Of a DNA stretch of 64,000 nt, positions 19,663 to 29,366 are shown piece after piece (the stretch's first letter is position 1; each line of letters opens with the position of its first letter). The DNA comes from an uncultured Parasphingopyxis sp. GTDB lineage: Bacteria; Pseudomonadota; Alphaproteobacteria; Sphingomonadales; Sphingomonadaceae. The translations under genes and the position numbers were made by a program. Where the stretch lies: contig NZ_CAKZNF010000003.1 in assembly GCF_937129435.1 (NCBI RefSeq), positions 1 through 64,000 on the forward strand, read 5' to 3'. Under the pieces are notes generated by a model. The model worked only from the letters and a program-made list of their open reading frames with translations. It had not been told where the DNA came from and searched no databases.

Positions 19663-20229
19663 GTGATTGTCGCCGGCGTCGACGAAGCAGGCCGCGGACC
19701 GCTCGCCGGACCGGTGGTCGCCGCGGCCGTCATCCTCTGCGACCGGCCGATTGCAGGGCTGGACGACAGCAAGAAGCTGAGCGCCAAACGCCGCGCCGAA
19801 CTCGAAGCCGAAATCCGCGCGCATTGTGTCGTTGGCGTGGGGATCGCCGATGTCGCGGAGATCGACCGGATCAACATCCTCCAGGCGACGATGCGGGCGA
19901 TGGCGCGCGCGGTCGACGCGCTCGCCGATTCGCCGGCGCATGTCCTTGTCGATGGCAACCGGCTGCCGCAATGGGGCTACAGCGCCGAAGCCGTGATCGG
20001 TGGCGATGCGCTCCATCCGTGCATTTCCGCCGCTTCGATCATCGCCAAGGAGACCCGCGACCGCATGATGCGCGACGCGGCCCGCGCGCATCCGCATTTC
20101 GGCTGGGACCGGAACAAGGGCTATGGCACCGCCGAGCATATGGCGGCCCTGCGGACGCACGGCCCGACACCGCTCCACCGAAGGAGCTTCGCGCCTGTGG
20201 CGCAGGCGGAAATGGTGTTTGAGACATAA
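19663..20229 (+). CDS. rnhB: Ribonuclease HII
   Basis: 188 residues, GTG start. Removes RNA from RNA:DNA hybrids and single ribonucleotides. Acidic catalytic residues are visible: Asp and Glu in [12 protein letters not shown] (residues 6-17), Asp in LVDGNRLP, and a later acidic position within the KETRDRMM region. [13 protein letters not shown] and [12 protein letters not shown] are standard RNase HII segments. Slightly short but complete. The stop is followed within two bases by a family B repeat, and ccrM lies beyond, a common neighbour in alphaproteobacteria. Confidence 0.95.
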   Translation: MIVAGVDEAGRGPLAGPVVAAAVILCDRPIAGLDDSKKLSAKRRAELEAEIRAHCVVGVGIADVAEIDRINILQATMRAMARAVDALADSPAHVLVDGNRLPQWGYSAEAVIGGDALHPCISAASIIAKETRDRMMRDAARAHPHFGWDRNKGYGTAEHMAALRTHGPTPLHRRSFAPVAQAEMVFET

Positions 20230-20230
20230 A

Positions 20231-20357
20231 TCCTCCCCGGCACGGGGAGGGGAACCATGCGAAGCATGGTGGAGGGGCACGTGCCGCAAGCGGGACGCTG
20301 AAGAGGAGAGTGCCCCTCCACCGCCTTCGGCGGTCCCCCTCCCCGTACCGGGGAGGA
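20231..20357. repeat. Family B palindromic repeat
   Basis: 127 bp starting two bases after the rnhB stop. Left hairpin ACCATGC-gaa-GCATGGT, right hairpin ACCGCC-ttc-GGCGGT, bounded by TCCTCCCCGG and CGGGGAGGA. No gene start follows directly. Confidence 0.9.
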
Positions 20358-20381
20358 ATTGCATGCCGTTCACTGGCATTT

Positions 20382-21719
<1,338 letters not shown>

Positions 21720-21843
21720 GGGCGCTTCGCCCTAACCGCATTTTGCCTGAACGCGCTGTTCACGGTCGGTGCATGCCCGCCGCTCAATTGTCGCTCCAGG
21801 TCAATTACGATACGGTGTTTCCGTTCTTACGAGGAGAGTGGTG

Positions 21844-22656
21844 ATGAAGCGTTTGCACTGGGCGACAGGTGCGGTTCTCGCCGCAGCAATGACGGCGGCG
21901 CCGGCCTATTCGCAGGCGGCGCGCTATCTTCAGGATATCGTCGGCGAATATGGCCGCAACGGCGAATCGGCGCTGCAATCGCGCGGGTTCGAACAGGTCG
22001 ATTCCGAACGGCAGGGCTATTCGCGCATCTCCTATTGGTGGAACGACCAATATGACGACTGCATCCGGGTCGAAACGCGCAACGGGCGCTTCTCTTCGAT
22101 CGACGACGCGTCCGAACGCCAATGTCGCCGCGGCAACGGGAATGGAGGTTCCTGGGGCAATGGCGGCTCGTGGAACGGCGGACGCGACGCCGAGATCGAC
22201 GATCTGAGAGGCGAGCGCGAATCGCGCGCCATGGAGGCGCTCGATCGCCGCGGCTTCCGGGAAGTCGACAGCTCCAACTCGGGTTACACCCGCTACAGCA
22301 TCCAATGGCGCTCCCGGTCGCAGCAATGCGTGCAGGTGACGATCTCCAACGGCCGCGTCTACGACATCCGCGATATCGGGCGGCATCCGCGCTGCAACGG
22401 ATCGGGCAGCTCCGGCGGCTCCTACGACCCGCCGGCACCCCCGCGTATCACCTGGTATCGTGACCTCGCCGGCGAACCGGCGCCGGGGGCGCGCGACCGG
22501 CTGATCCGGGCCGGCTTCGTCAGCATGTTCATCGAGAATGGCGGCCGCCACACCATCTACTACAACCGCGCCAACGGCCAGTGTCTCGAGATGATGGCCG
22601 AATCGCGGACGGTGGTTTCGGTTCGCGACATCGGCCGGAGTCCCTATTGCCGTTAG
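21844..22656 (+). CDS. Secreted protein of three tandem cysteine-pair repeats, function unknown
   Basis: 270 residues from ATG 21844 (GAGGAGAG upstream). Signal peptide with cleavage after APAYSQA. The mature chain contains three related units of about 65 residues (approx. 30-95, 120-190, 205-269), joined by Gly/Ser/Asn-rich linkers. Each has a helix ending in a RGF- or AGF-type turn (SRGFEQVD, RRGFREVD, RAGFVSMF), a Tyr/Trp strand (YSRISYWW, YTRYSIQW, HTIYYN), a first Cys in the strand (DDCIRV, QQCVQV, GQCLEM), and a second Cys closing the unit (RQC, PRC, PYC) after a DI- or SIDD-type segment. Likely one disulfide per unit. No named family recognised. Confidence 0.8.
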   Translation: MKRLHWATGAVLAAAMTAAPAYSQAARYLQDIVGEYGRNGESALQSRGFEQVDSERQGYSRISYWWNDQYDDCIRVETRNGRFSSIDDASERQCRRGNGNGGSWGNGGSWNGGRDAEIDDLRGERESRAMEALDRRGFREVDSSNSGYTRYSIQWRSRSQQCVQVTISNGRVYDIRDIGRHPRCNGSGSSGGSYDPPAPPRITWYRDLAGEPAPGARDRLIRAGFVSMFIENGGRHTIYYNRANGQCLEMMAESRTVVSVRDIGRSPYCR

Positions 22657-22727
22657 AAAAGGTCGCGGCTTTTCGGCGCTTACCAGCGCCAAGGCGGTGA
22701 GGAGGACGGCGCGCTGCGCTTTACAGC

Positions 22728-24011
22728 GTGCGGCGCGCCTTACATAGGTTCGGCCCCTCAAAAGGGGCTCCGATCATCGAGACCGAACCGACTACGACAG
22801 ACCGGCTGACCGACCGGACCGCCTGGCTGCTCGCCGCGATTACCGGGGCGACGGTGGCGAATGCCTATTACATCCATCCGATCATCGCCGATGTCGCGCG
22901 CGGTTTCGGGGTCAGTCCGGCGGCGGCGGGGATTGTGCCGGCGGCGAACCAGATTGCGCTGGCGCTCGGCATTTTCCTGCTGCTGCCGCTTGGCGACCGG
23001 TTCAGCAACCGGCGGCTGGCGATCGTCTTCGCTGCCTGCCAGGCCGCGGCGCTCGTCGCGATGGCGCTGGCGGAGAGTTTCGTCGTCTTCACCGCCGCCT
23101 CGACGCTGCTCGGCTTCGTCACGGTCGTGCCCTATCTGATGCCCGCCTATGCCTCGAAGCGGGTCGCGCCGGAGCGGCTCGGCCATGTCACGGCGCTGCT
23201 GACGGCGGGGGTGATCGTTGCGATCCTTCTCGCGCGGACGGGGGCGGGGGTCGTTGCCGAGCATGCCGACTGGCGCTGGGTTTACTGGATCGCGGCGGCG
23301 ATCATGGCGGCGGCGACGCTGCTCACGGTGATCGTGCTCGAGGATCGCGAGGATGCGGACGAAGGCGAGGCGCGTACCGGCTATTTCGCGCTGGTCGGCT
23401 CGACATTGCGCTTGATGCGCGAGCATCGCGTCGTTCTCGTCTCCGGCACGATTCAGGCCTGCAATTTCGGGACGTTCGTCGCCGTTTGGCTCGGCCTCGC
23501 CTTTTACCTCACCGGCCCGGAGATGGGCTATGGCACCGATACGGTCGGCTATCTCGCGGCGATCTCGGCGGCGAGCATCTTCATCACGCCGGCGCTGGGG
23601 CGCTGGGCGGACCGGATCGGGCCGTACCGGGCGCGCTTCTATCTCGCGCTATGCCAGCTTGGTGCATCGCTGATGCTTTGGCCGGCCGGTGCCTCGATCT
23701 GGCTGCTGCTCGTGCCGCTGCTGATCTCGAATATCGTCGGTGCGCCGATCGACGTGGTGGGGCGGATGACGCTGCTCAGCCTCGCGCCGGACGTCCGCAC
23801 GCGGCTGATGACCGGCTATATCATCCTGATGTTCATCGGCGGCGGGCTGGCGAGCTGGCTGGCCCCGGCGGCGTACGATGTCGCGCACTGGCCGGGGATC
23901 GCGGCCATCGCGGTCGCGCTGACGGCGATCATCGTGCTGCTGTCGTGGATCGCATGGCGGCGCGAAGTGTCCTCGGCGGCTGCGGGATGGAACACTTCGC
24001 GACCGGATTGA
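22728..24011 (+). CDS. MFS transporter (DHA1-type efflux)
   Basis: Up to 427 residues; the start is uncertain because GTG 22728 lies within a GC-rich hairpin (GGCGCGC ... GCGCGCC) and no good ribosome site is seen. Twelve membrane segments from about residue 30. MFS markers: LPLGDRFSNRRLAI in the 2-3 loop, RWVYWIAAAIM after helix 6, a hydrophilic central loop (EDREDADEGEA), and LGRWADRIGPYRARF in the 8-9 loop. Resembles proton-driven drug or aromatic-compound exporters. Stands alone between the secreted repeat protein and a family C repeat. Confidence 0.85.
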   Translation: MRRALHRFGPSKGAPIIETEPTTTDRLTDRTAWLLAAITGATVANAYYIHPIIADVARGFGVSPAAAGIVPAANQIALALGIFLLLPLGDRFSNRRLAIVFAACQAAALVAMALAESFVVFTAASTLLGFVTVVPYLMPAYASKRVAPERLGHVTALLTAGVIVAILLARTGAGVVAEHADWRWVYWIAAAIMAAATLLTVIVLEDREDADEGEARTGYFALVGSTLRLMREHRVVLVSGTIQACNFGTFVAVWLGLAFYLTGPEMGYGTDTVGYLAAISAASIFITPALGRWADRIGPYRARFYLALCQLGASLMLWPAGASIWLLLVPLLISNIVGAPIDVVGRMTLLSLAPDVRTRLMTGYIILMFIGGGLASWLAPAAYDVAHWPGIAAIAVALTAIIVLLSWIAWRREVSSAAAGWNTSRPD

Positions 24012-24013
24012 AC

Positions 24014-24127
24014 CCCCCTCCCGCTTGCGGGAGGGGAAGGGGGTGGGCGCGATGCGTCAGCATCGCTCGCGGCAGCGACGGGCGCGGTGCAAACCCACCC
24101 CAAACCCCTCCCCCAAGCGGGAGGGGC
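24014..24127. repeat. Family C palindromic repeat (CCCCTCCCGCTTGCGGGAGGGG)
   Basis: 114 bp right after the MFS stop. Left hairpin CCCCTCCCGC-tt-GCGGGAGGGG plus GGGGGTGGG; right half CCCACCCC and CCCCTCCC followed by AAGCGGGAGGGG. Same design as 27502-27595. Confidence 0.88.
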
Positions 24128-24161
24128 TTACATGCTGCAATCCGATCGCAATCGGCTTGGG

Positions 24162-25295
24162 TCAGGCCTGCGGCGTCACCAGATATTTCTCGCCCGTCGC
24201 GCGCCGGTTGTAATTGGCGATCATTTCCGGATCGACGGCTTCTGCGAGCGAGATACGCCGCGTATAGGCGCTGGCAAAGGTCGAGCGCAGCCCGGCGCCG
24301 ACGCGCGCGCGCAGCTTGGCCGTCTCTTCCGGCCCCGCCTCCTGCAGGAAATAGGTCAGCAGCCAGCCACCCAGGCTCCACTTCATGCCGAAGCCGCGGG
24401 TGAGCTCGGTGGGCGCGGTGTTGAGCCCGCCATAGATGTAGAGCTGTTTCATCTGCGTCGAGCCATAGGGGCCGGTCGGCGGATTGGTCCGCACGGCGGC
24501 TGCCTCCATCGCGCCGAGGATCTGGTTGGCGAGCCGCCCGCCGCCGACAGCGTCGAAGGCGAGATAGGCCTCTTCCTCGGCGATCGCGTCGGCCAGTTTC
24601 GCGCCGAAATCGTCCGCCGTCATGTCGAGCACATGCTTCGCGCCGAGCCCGTGCAGCAGATCGACCTGTTCCTGGCTGCGCACGATGTTGACGAGGCCGA
24701 TCCCCTCTTCGGCGCACAGCTTGACGAGCATCTGGCCGAGGTTCGAGGCGGCGGCGGTGTGGACGAGCGCCTTGTAACCCTCGTTGCGCATCGTCCCGAT
24801 CATGCCGAGCGCGGTCATCGGATTGACGAAGGAGGACGCGCCTTCCTCGGCCGTGTGGCCATCGGGCAGCACGAGGCATTCGGCCGCGCGCGCGATGCGA
24901 TAGGTGGCGTAGAAGCCGCCGCCCGCAAGCGCGACGACCTTGCCGAGCAGCGCCTGTGCGTCTGATGAAGACCCCGCCGCAACCACCGTCCCCGCACCCT
25001 CATTCCCGAGCGGGATCGATCGGCCCTTGCGCGGCGCGACGAAGCCGCGCAGCTTTTCGGGCACCGGCGCGGAGGCGGAGGGCAGGTCGCCATCGCCCGC
25101 TTCGTAAGAACCGCCATCGGTCACGCTCAGCATCACGCCGAGGTCCGACGGGTTGATCGGCGACGCCTCGACCCGGATCAGCACTTCGTTCTCGCCGGGT
25201 TCGGGCATCGGCGTCTCTTCGAGTGCGAGCACGAGCCGGTCGTCCTCGGTCACGGTCGATGTCATGCGGATGGCGTGGGCGGGCAGGTCGGTCAT
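24162..25295 (-). CDS. Zinc-binding-dehydrogenase-like quinone oxidoreductase (MDR superfamily)
   Basis: 377 residues from ATG 25295, with GGAGAATATCCC upstream. Medium-chain dehydrogenase fold: GroES-like N-terminus (ENEVLIRVEASPINPSDLG), GNEGAGTVVAAG, and a Rossmann part (KALVHTAAASNLGQMLVKLC, then GLVNIVRSQEQVDLL). It has no catalytic-zinc Cys/His set and no structural four-Cys loop, which points to the zinc-free quinone-reductase branch. Probably reduces quinones or enones with NADPH. Divergent from folP. Confidence 0.8.
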   Translation of the reverse strand: MTDLPAHAIRMTSTVTEDDRLVLALEETPMPEPGENEVLIRVEASPINPSDLGVMLSVTDGGSYEAGDGDLPSASAPVPEKLRGFVAPRKGRSIPLGNEGAGTVVAAGSSSDAQALLGKVVALAGGGFYATYRIARAAECLVLPDGHTAEEGASSFVNPMTALGMIGTMRNEGYKALVHTAAASNLGQMLVKLCAEEGIGLVNIVRSQEQVDLLHGLGAKHVLDMTADDFGAKLADAIAEEEAYLAFDAVGGGRLANQILGAMEAAAVRTNPPTGPYGSTQMKQLYIYGGLNTAPTELTRGFGMKWSLGGWLLTYFLQEAGPEETAKLRARVGAGLRSTFASAYTRRISLAEAVDPEMIANYNRRATGEKYLVTPQA

Positions 25296-25453
25296 GGGAT
25301 ATTCTCCTACATATTCTGTTCTGTTTATCGCCGACCCGTAACCGCCCTTGGATGCCAGCGGAAGAGTGATGGCTAAATCGCGCCGGTGATGCACAGGGCG
25401 AGGGGGTATCGCGGCTTTCGCAGCGAGCGCGAATGACGGTAAGGCTCATCCCC

Positions 25454-26569
25454 ATGGAAACCCCGCCCCCCTCCGCCGACCTCCATTTCCGACCGACCGG
25501 GTTCGTCGATGCGCCCTTCGGGCTGGACGGGCAGGTGATCCGGCTGGCGGGCGGGCTGCTCTGGTTTTCGGCGTTCGAGGTGATCGCGAGCGAGGGCGGG
25601 CGCAGGGTCGCCGCGCCGCTGGTCCCGGTGGCCGGGCTGGACGACTTTCTGGCGGGGCTGTCCGACGCGCAGGCCGAGACGGCGCGCGAGACCATCGCCC
25701 GGATCGAAGCGCCGCGCGCGCCGCTGACGCTCGGCGAGCGGACGCTCCGGCTGGACGAACCGCGCGTCGCCGCGATCCTCAACGTTACGCCGGACAGCTT
25801 TTCCGACGGCGGCAAGCATGAGGGCGATCCGCAGGCGGCCGCCGATGCCGGCTTCGCGCAATCGACGACGGGCGCGGCGCTGATCGATGTCGGCGGCGAA
25901 TCGACGCGGCCCGGCGCGGCCGATGTCTGGGAGGACGACGAGATCGAACGCACGCGGCCGGTGATCGAGCGGCTCGCCCGATCGGGCGTTGCCGTCTCGA
26001 TCGACACGCGCAAGGCGGCGGTGATGGAGGCGGCGCTGGAGGCCGGCGCGGCGATGGTCAACGATGTCTCGGGCCTGCGTTTCGACGAGCGCGCGGTTGA
26101 GCTGGTCGCAAAGGCCGGCTGCCCGGTCGTGATCATGCACCATGCCGGCGGCAAGGGCGATCTCCATGCCGAGCCGAGCTATGCCGATCCGTTGATCGAG
26201 GTCTACGACTGGCTGGCCGACCGGATCGATGCGCTCGTTGCGGCGGGCATCGATCGCGTGAAGATCGTCGTCGATCCGGGCATCGGTTTCGGCAAGGGCG
26301 TCGCGCACAATCTTTCGATCATCAACGGCCTTGCGCTGTTCCATGGCCTCGGCTGTCCGATCATGCTCGGTGCAAGCCGCAAGCGCTTCATCGGCGCGCT
26401 GGCGAACGAGGCACCGGTCGAGGAGCGGCTCGGCGGATCGCTCGCGGTGACGCTGGCCGGGGCGGGGCAGGGGGCGCAACTGCTCCGCGTCCATGACGTG
26501 GCGGAGACCGTGCAGGCGCTCAAGGTGTGGCGCGGGATGCGCGATCAGGCGCTGACGCCGGTGGCTTAG
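25454..26569 (+). CDS. folP: Dihydropteroate synthase
   Basis: 371 residues from ATG 25454 with TAAGG upstream (ATG 25433 is possible). The catalytic TIM barrel begins about residue 95: RVAAILNVTPDSFSDGG (pABA/pterin loop 1), VGGESTRPGA (loop 2), VSIDTRK, NDVSGL, and the pyrophosphate-binding GASRKRFIG near the end. The extra 95-residue N-terminal segment (HFRPTGFVDAPFG ... WFSAFEVI) recurs in sphingomonad FolP and is absent from E. coli FolP. Condenses pABA with dihydropterin pyrophosphate in folate synthesis. Confidence 0.93.
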   Translation: METPPPSADLHFRPTGFVDAPFGLDGQVIRLAGGLLWFSAFEVIASEGGRRVAAPLVPVAGLDDFLAGLSDAQAETARETIARIEAPRAPLTLGERTLRLDEPRVAAILNVTPDSFSDGGKHEGDPQAAADAGFAQSTTGAALIDVGGESTRPGAADVWEDDEIERTRPVIERLARSGVAVSIDTRKAAVMEAALEAGAAMVNDVSGLRFDERAVELVAKAGCPVVIMHHAGGKGDLHAEPSYADPLIEVYDWLADRIDALVAAGIDRVKIVVDPGIGFGKGVAHNLSIINGLALFHGLGCPIMLGASRKRFIGALANEAPVEERLGGSLAVTLAGAGQGAQLLRVHDVAETVQALKVWRGMRDQALTPVA

Positions 26570-26586
26570 CGACGCGTTCTTTTTTC

Positions 26587-26680
26587 CGTCATTGCGAGGA
26601 GCCGAAGGCGACGCGGCAATCCAGAGTCGTGGGCGACAGTCTTCGCGGCTCTGGATTGCTTCGCTTCGCTCGCAATGACG
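26587..26680. repeat. Family A palindromic repeat
   Basis: 94 bp, standard orientation (GAGGAGCCGAAGGCGACGCG left, GGATTGCTTCGCTTCGCTCG right), between the convergent folP and SDR genes. Confidence 0.9.
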
Positions 26681-26703
26681 ACTTTTTCCGGCTCGCCAGA
26701 GCG

Positions 26704-27450
26704 TTAAAGCGTATACCCGCCATCGCTGGTCAGCACCGCACCGGTGATCGTCGCGGCGGCGTCGGACCAGAGAAACGCGATCTGTTCGGCAATTTCGTCG
26801 GCCCTGGCATAGCGGCCGAGCGGGGTCGCCATTTCGGCCATCGCGTCGAACGCGGCCTGCTCGCCCTTTTCCGCGACCATCGCATCGAAGAATTCCATGC
26901 CGCGCCAGATCGGCGTTTCGACGCCGCCCGGCGCGATCGCGTTGACACGGACCCTGTTCGGCGCCGCTTCCTTTGCCGCGACTTTCATCAGCTGGATCAG
27001 CGCCGCCTTCGACGCGCCATAGGCGGCGACGCCCGGTTCGGCCTTGAACCCCGCTGCCGATGCCGTGCAGACGATCGATCCGCCCTCGCGGACATGGCGC
27101 AGCGCCGTCCGCAGCGTCAGGAACGCGCCGTCAAGATTGACCGACAGCACGCGCCGCCACTCGGCAAAATCGAGATGGGCGATCTCTCCCGCCGAAGAGA
27201 TACCCGCATTGACGAGCGCATGGTCGATCCGGTCCAGCCCTGCCTCGATCCAGACCCAGAAATCGGGATCGGCAACGTCGCCGGCATGCAGCTCGGCCAG
27301 CCCCTCCCAATTATCATGCAGCGCATGGCGATCCCGATCGACGAGGATGAGCGCGCCGCCACGGTCGGCGACGAGCCGGGCGGTGGCGAGACCGATGCCC
27401 GACGCGGCGCCGGTGATGAGGGTGGTTTTGTCGGAGAAGTCGCTGGCCAT
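26704..27450 (-). CDS. Short-chain dehydrogenase/reductase
   Basis: 248 residues. Classical SDR: TTLITGAASGIGLATARL (NAD(P) loop), Asp38-type LVDRDRHAL favouring NAD, HALVNAGISSAGE, catalytic Ser in CTASAAGFKAE, YGASKAALIQLMK (Tyr and Lys), and PGGVETPIW. The C-terminus SDGGYTL is standard. Oxidises or reduces an alcohol/ketone pair; the substrate is not predictable. Alone on its strand between two repeats. Confidence 0.9.
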   Translation of the reverse strand: MASDFSDKTTLITGAASGIGLATARLVADRGGALILVDRDRHALHDNWEGLAELHAGDVADPDFWVWIEAGLDRIDHALVNAGISSAGEIAHLDFAEWRRVLSVNLDGAFLTLRTALRHVREGGSIVCTASAAGFKAEPGVAAYGASKAALIQLMKVAAKEAAPNRVRVNAIAPGGVETPIWRGMEFFDAMVAEKGEQAAFDAMAEMATPLGRYARADEIAEQIAFLWSDAAATITGAVLTSDGGYTL

Positions 27451-27501
27451 ACACGGCGGCTAGCAGCGGCAGGGCGGAGCGTCGAGCAGAGCGATCCTTG
27501 T

Positions 27502-27595
27502 CCCCCTCCCGCTTGCGGGAGGGGTTAGGGGTGGGCAGGGTCGAACGCTCAGTGCGCTCGTCCCACCCCCGGCCCCTCCCGCAAGCGGGAGGGGA
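27502..27595. repeat. Family C palindromic repeat
   Basis: 94 bp. Left hairpin CCCCTCCCGC-tt-GCGGGAGGGG plus GGGGTGGG; right half CCCACCCC and CCCCTCCCGC-aa-GCGGGAGGGG. It ends 9 bp from the stop of the NtrC-like gene. Confidence 0.9.
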
Positions 27596-27604
27596 GAAAC
27601 ATCC

Positions 27605-29047
27605 TCAAGCCGCGCTCGAGTCGATCCCCAGCTCCGCCAGCTTCCGGTAGAGCGTCGATCGCCCGATCCCGAGCCGCCGCGCCACCTCCGTCATTCTGCC
27701 GCGATAATGGCCGATGGCGAGGCGGATGACGTCGGCTTCGATCTCGGAGAGCGGGCGCAAATTGCCGTCGGCTTCGTAGAGTGTGATGCCGGGGCCCTCG
27801 GCAAAGGCGGGGACGGCGATGGCGTGGCCGCTGGGCCGCGCTTCGGCCAGCTGCACGGCTTGGGCGATATGCGGGAAATCGCTCGATGTCAGCGCCGCGC
27901 CTTCGCAGCCGATGGCGGCGCGGAACAGCGTGTCCTGCAGCTGGCGGACATTGCCGGGCCAGTCGTAGCGCATCAGCAGCGAGAGCGCGTCGTCGGTAAT
28001 GCCGAGCGCGCGCATCCCCGGCTGCCCTGCGATCCGCGCGAGCAGATGGCGCGCCAGCGGCGGGATGTCGCCCGATCGCGCGCGCAAGGGCGGGATGGTC
28101 AGCTGGACGATGGCGAGGCGGTAATAGAGGTCTTCGCGGAAATTGCCGGCCGCGACCTGCTCCATCAGACCGTTGTCGGCCGCGGCGATGATCCGGACGT
28201 CCGTTTCGCGGCCGTAACGCGCGCCGATGGGGCGGACCATGCCGCTTTCGAGCGCGCCTGCGAGCTTCGCCTGGACATCCGCGGGAATGGCCGTGACCTC
28301 GTCGAGGAAGAGCGTCGCGCCATCGGCCTCGATCAGCTTGCCGAGATGCTTTTCGAACGCGCCGGCAAAGGCGCCCTGTTCATGGCCGAACAGCTCGGAT
28401 TCGATGAGGTTCGCGGGCGCGCCGCCGCAATGGAGCACATGGAGCGGCTGCTTCGCGCGCGGGCTGGCCGCGTGAATGGCGCGGGCGAACACTTCCTTGC
28501 CGACGCCGGGTTCGCCGTCGAGCAGCACGGGCACGCGCGATCGCGCCGCCTTCGCGGCGATGGCGAGCGCGGCGCGGAAATCGGGCGAGGAGCCGACGAT
28601 TTCCTCGAAGGGCAGCGATTGCGAGACCTTTTCCGAAAGCGGCCGCAATTCGCCGGGCCGCGCCTTGGTCTCCGTCGCCGCTTCGAGCGCGGCGATCAGC
28701 CGTTCGGGCGCGATCGGCTTGGCGAGGAAATCGCTGGCGCCGGCGCGCATCGCTTCGACCGCAATGGCGACGCGCGACTGCGCGGTAATCACCAGCAGCG
28801 GCAGGCCGGGCCTTGCCGCAACCATCCGCTCGATCAGCCCGATCCCGTCGGTCGTCGGCGCCCAGTAATCGATCAGGACGGCATCGACGGTCTCGCCATC
28901 GCCCGATTCGAGCAGCAGCAGCGCGTCATTGCCGTTTTCCGCGCGCAGCATGCGCCAGCCCGCGCGCGCGGCAATCGCGCCGATCAGCCGCCCCTGCGCC
29001 GGTTCGTCGTCGATCAGCAGCAATGTCCGTTCGCGCTCCGGCGTCAT
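27605..29047 (-). CDS. NtrC-like response regulator with a GAFAGA loop
   Basis: 480 residues. Receiver domain with acidic pair Asp13-Asp14 (LLIDDEP), phospho-acceptor Asp60 (VLIDYWAPTTDG), Thr/Ser in VITAQSR and Lys110 (LAKP). AAA+ domain: Walker A GEPGVGKE at 178-185, Walker B TLFLDE at 245-250, REDLYYRL and RYDWPGNVRQL. The sigma54-contacting loop reads GAFAGA (225-230) instead of GAFTGA. The Fis-type helix-turn-helix is near the end (MTEVARRLGIGRSTLYRKL, about 451-470). No partner kinase adjacent. The family is clear; the loop change raises doubt about sigma54 use. Confidence 0.88.
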   Translation of the reverse strand: MTPERERTLLLIDDEPAQGRLIGAIAARAGWRMLRAENGNDALLLLESGDGETVDAVLIDYWAPTTDGIGLIERMVAARPGLPLLVITAQSRVAIAVEAMRAGASDFLAKPIAPERLIAALEAATETKARPGELRPLSEKVSQSLPFEEIVGSSPDFRAALAIAAKAARSRVPVLLDGEPGVGKEVFARAIHAASPRAKQPLHVLHCGGAPANLIESELFGHEQGAFAGAFEKHLGKLIEADGATLFLDEVTAIPADVQAKLAGALESGMVRPIGARYGRETDVRIIAAADNGLMEQVAAGNFREDLYYRLAIVQLTIPPLRARSGDIPPLARHLLARIAGQPGMRALGITDDALSLLMRYDWPGNVRQLQDTLFRAAIGCEGAALTSSDFPHIAQAVQLAEARPSGHAIAVPAFAEGPGITLYEADGNLRPLSEIEADVIRLAIGHYRGRMTEVARRLGIGRSTLYRKLAELGIDSSAA

Positions 29048-29205
29048 CCGCGCAGCCCCTCGTCATGGTTTCCTCCCTGTCCCATATCGGCACGGGGTAA
29101 AAACGGGCTTAAGCCGGGCGACTTTCCGGGAAACCGGCTTGTGGCGGCCCGAAGCGGCGGTTAGACAGACCCCCGACCAAGACACGCAACGGGGAATCAC
29201 GCGAA

Positions 29206-29355
29206 ATGGCCGACGACAAGAGCATGGAAGAACACTATGCCGAGATGGACTATACAGCCCATGACAACACCTATTCGGGCTTTCTCGGCATGCTGAAGGG
29301 TGGCATCATCGCGACGATCATCGCCGTCGTGATCGTCTTCTGGGCCATCACCTGA
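29206..29355 (+). CDS. aa3-type cytochrome c oxidase subunit IV
   Basis: 49-residue peptide starting MADDKSMEEHYAEMDY with one membrane helix (MLKGGIIATIIAVVIVFWAI) at the C-terminus. This is the bacterial aa3 oxidase subunit IV pattern: an acidic soluble N-terminus with a YAEMDYTAHDNTY-type motif and a single transmembrane helix. The start ATG 29206 follows GGGGAA. It lies just ahead of pntA, a common alphaproteobacterial arrangement, while the main oxidase genes are elsewhere. Confidence 0.85.
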   Translation: MADDKSMEEHYAEMDYTAHDNTYSGFLGMLKGGIIATIIAVVIVFWAIT

Positions 29356-29366
29356 GCGCCCGCCCG

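Noticed and set aside
22709..22739. GC-rich hairpin before the MFS gene as a terminator
   Set aside because: Stem has mismatches and no T-run; it overlaps the only candidate start, so it was left as a note in that gene's entry.
29048..29205. Possible sigma54 promoter before the oxidase subunit IV gene
   Set aside because: A GGCACG is present but no TTGC at the required spacing.
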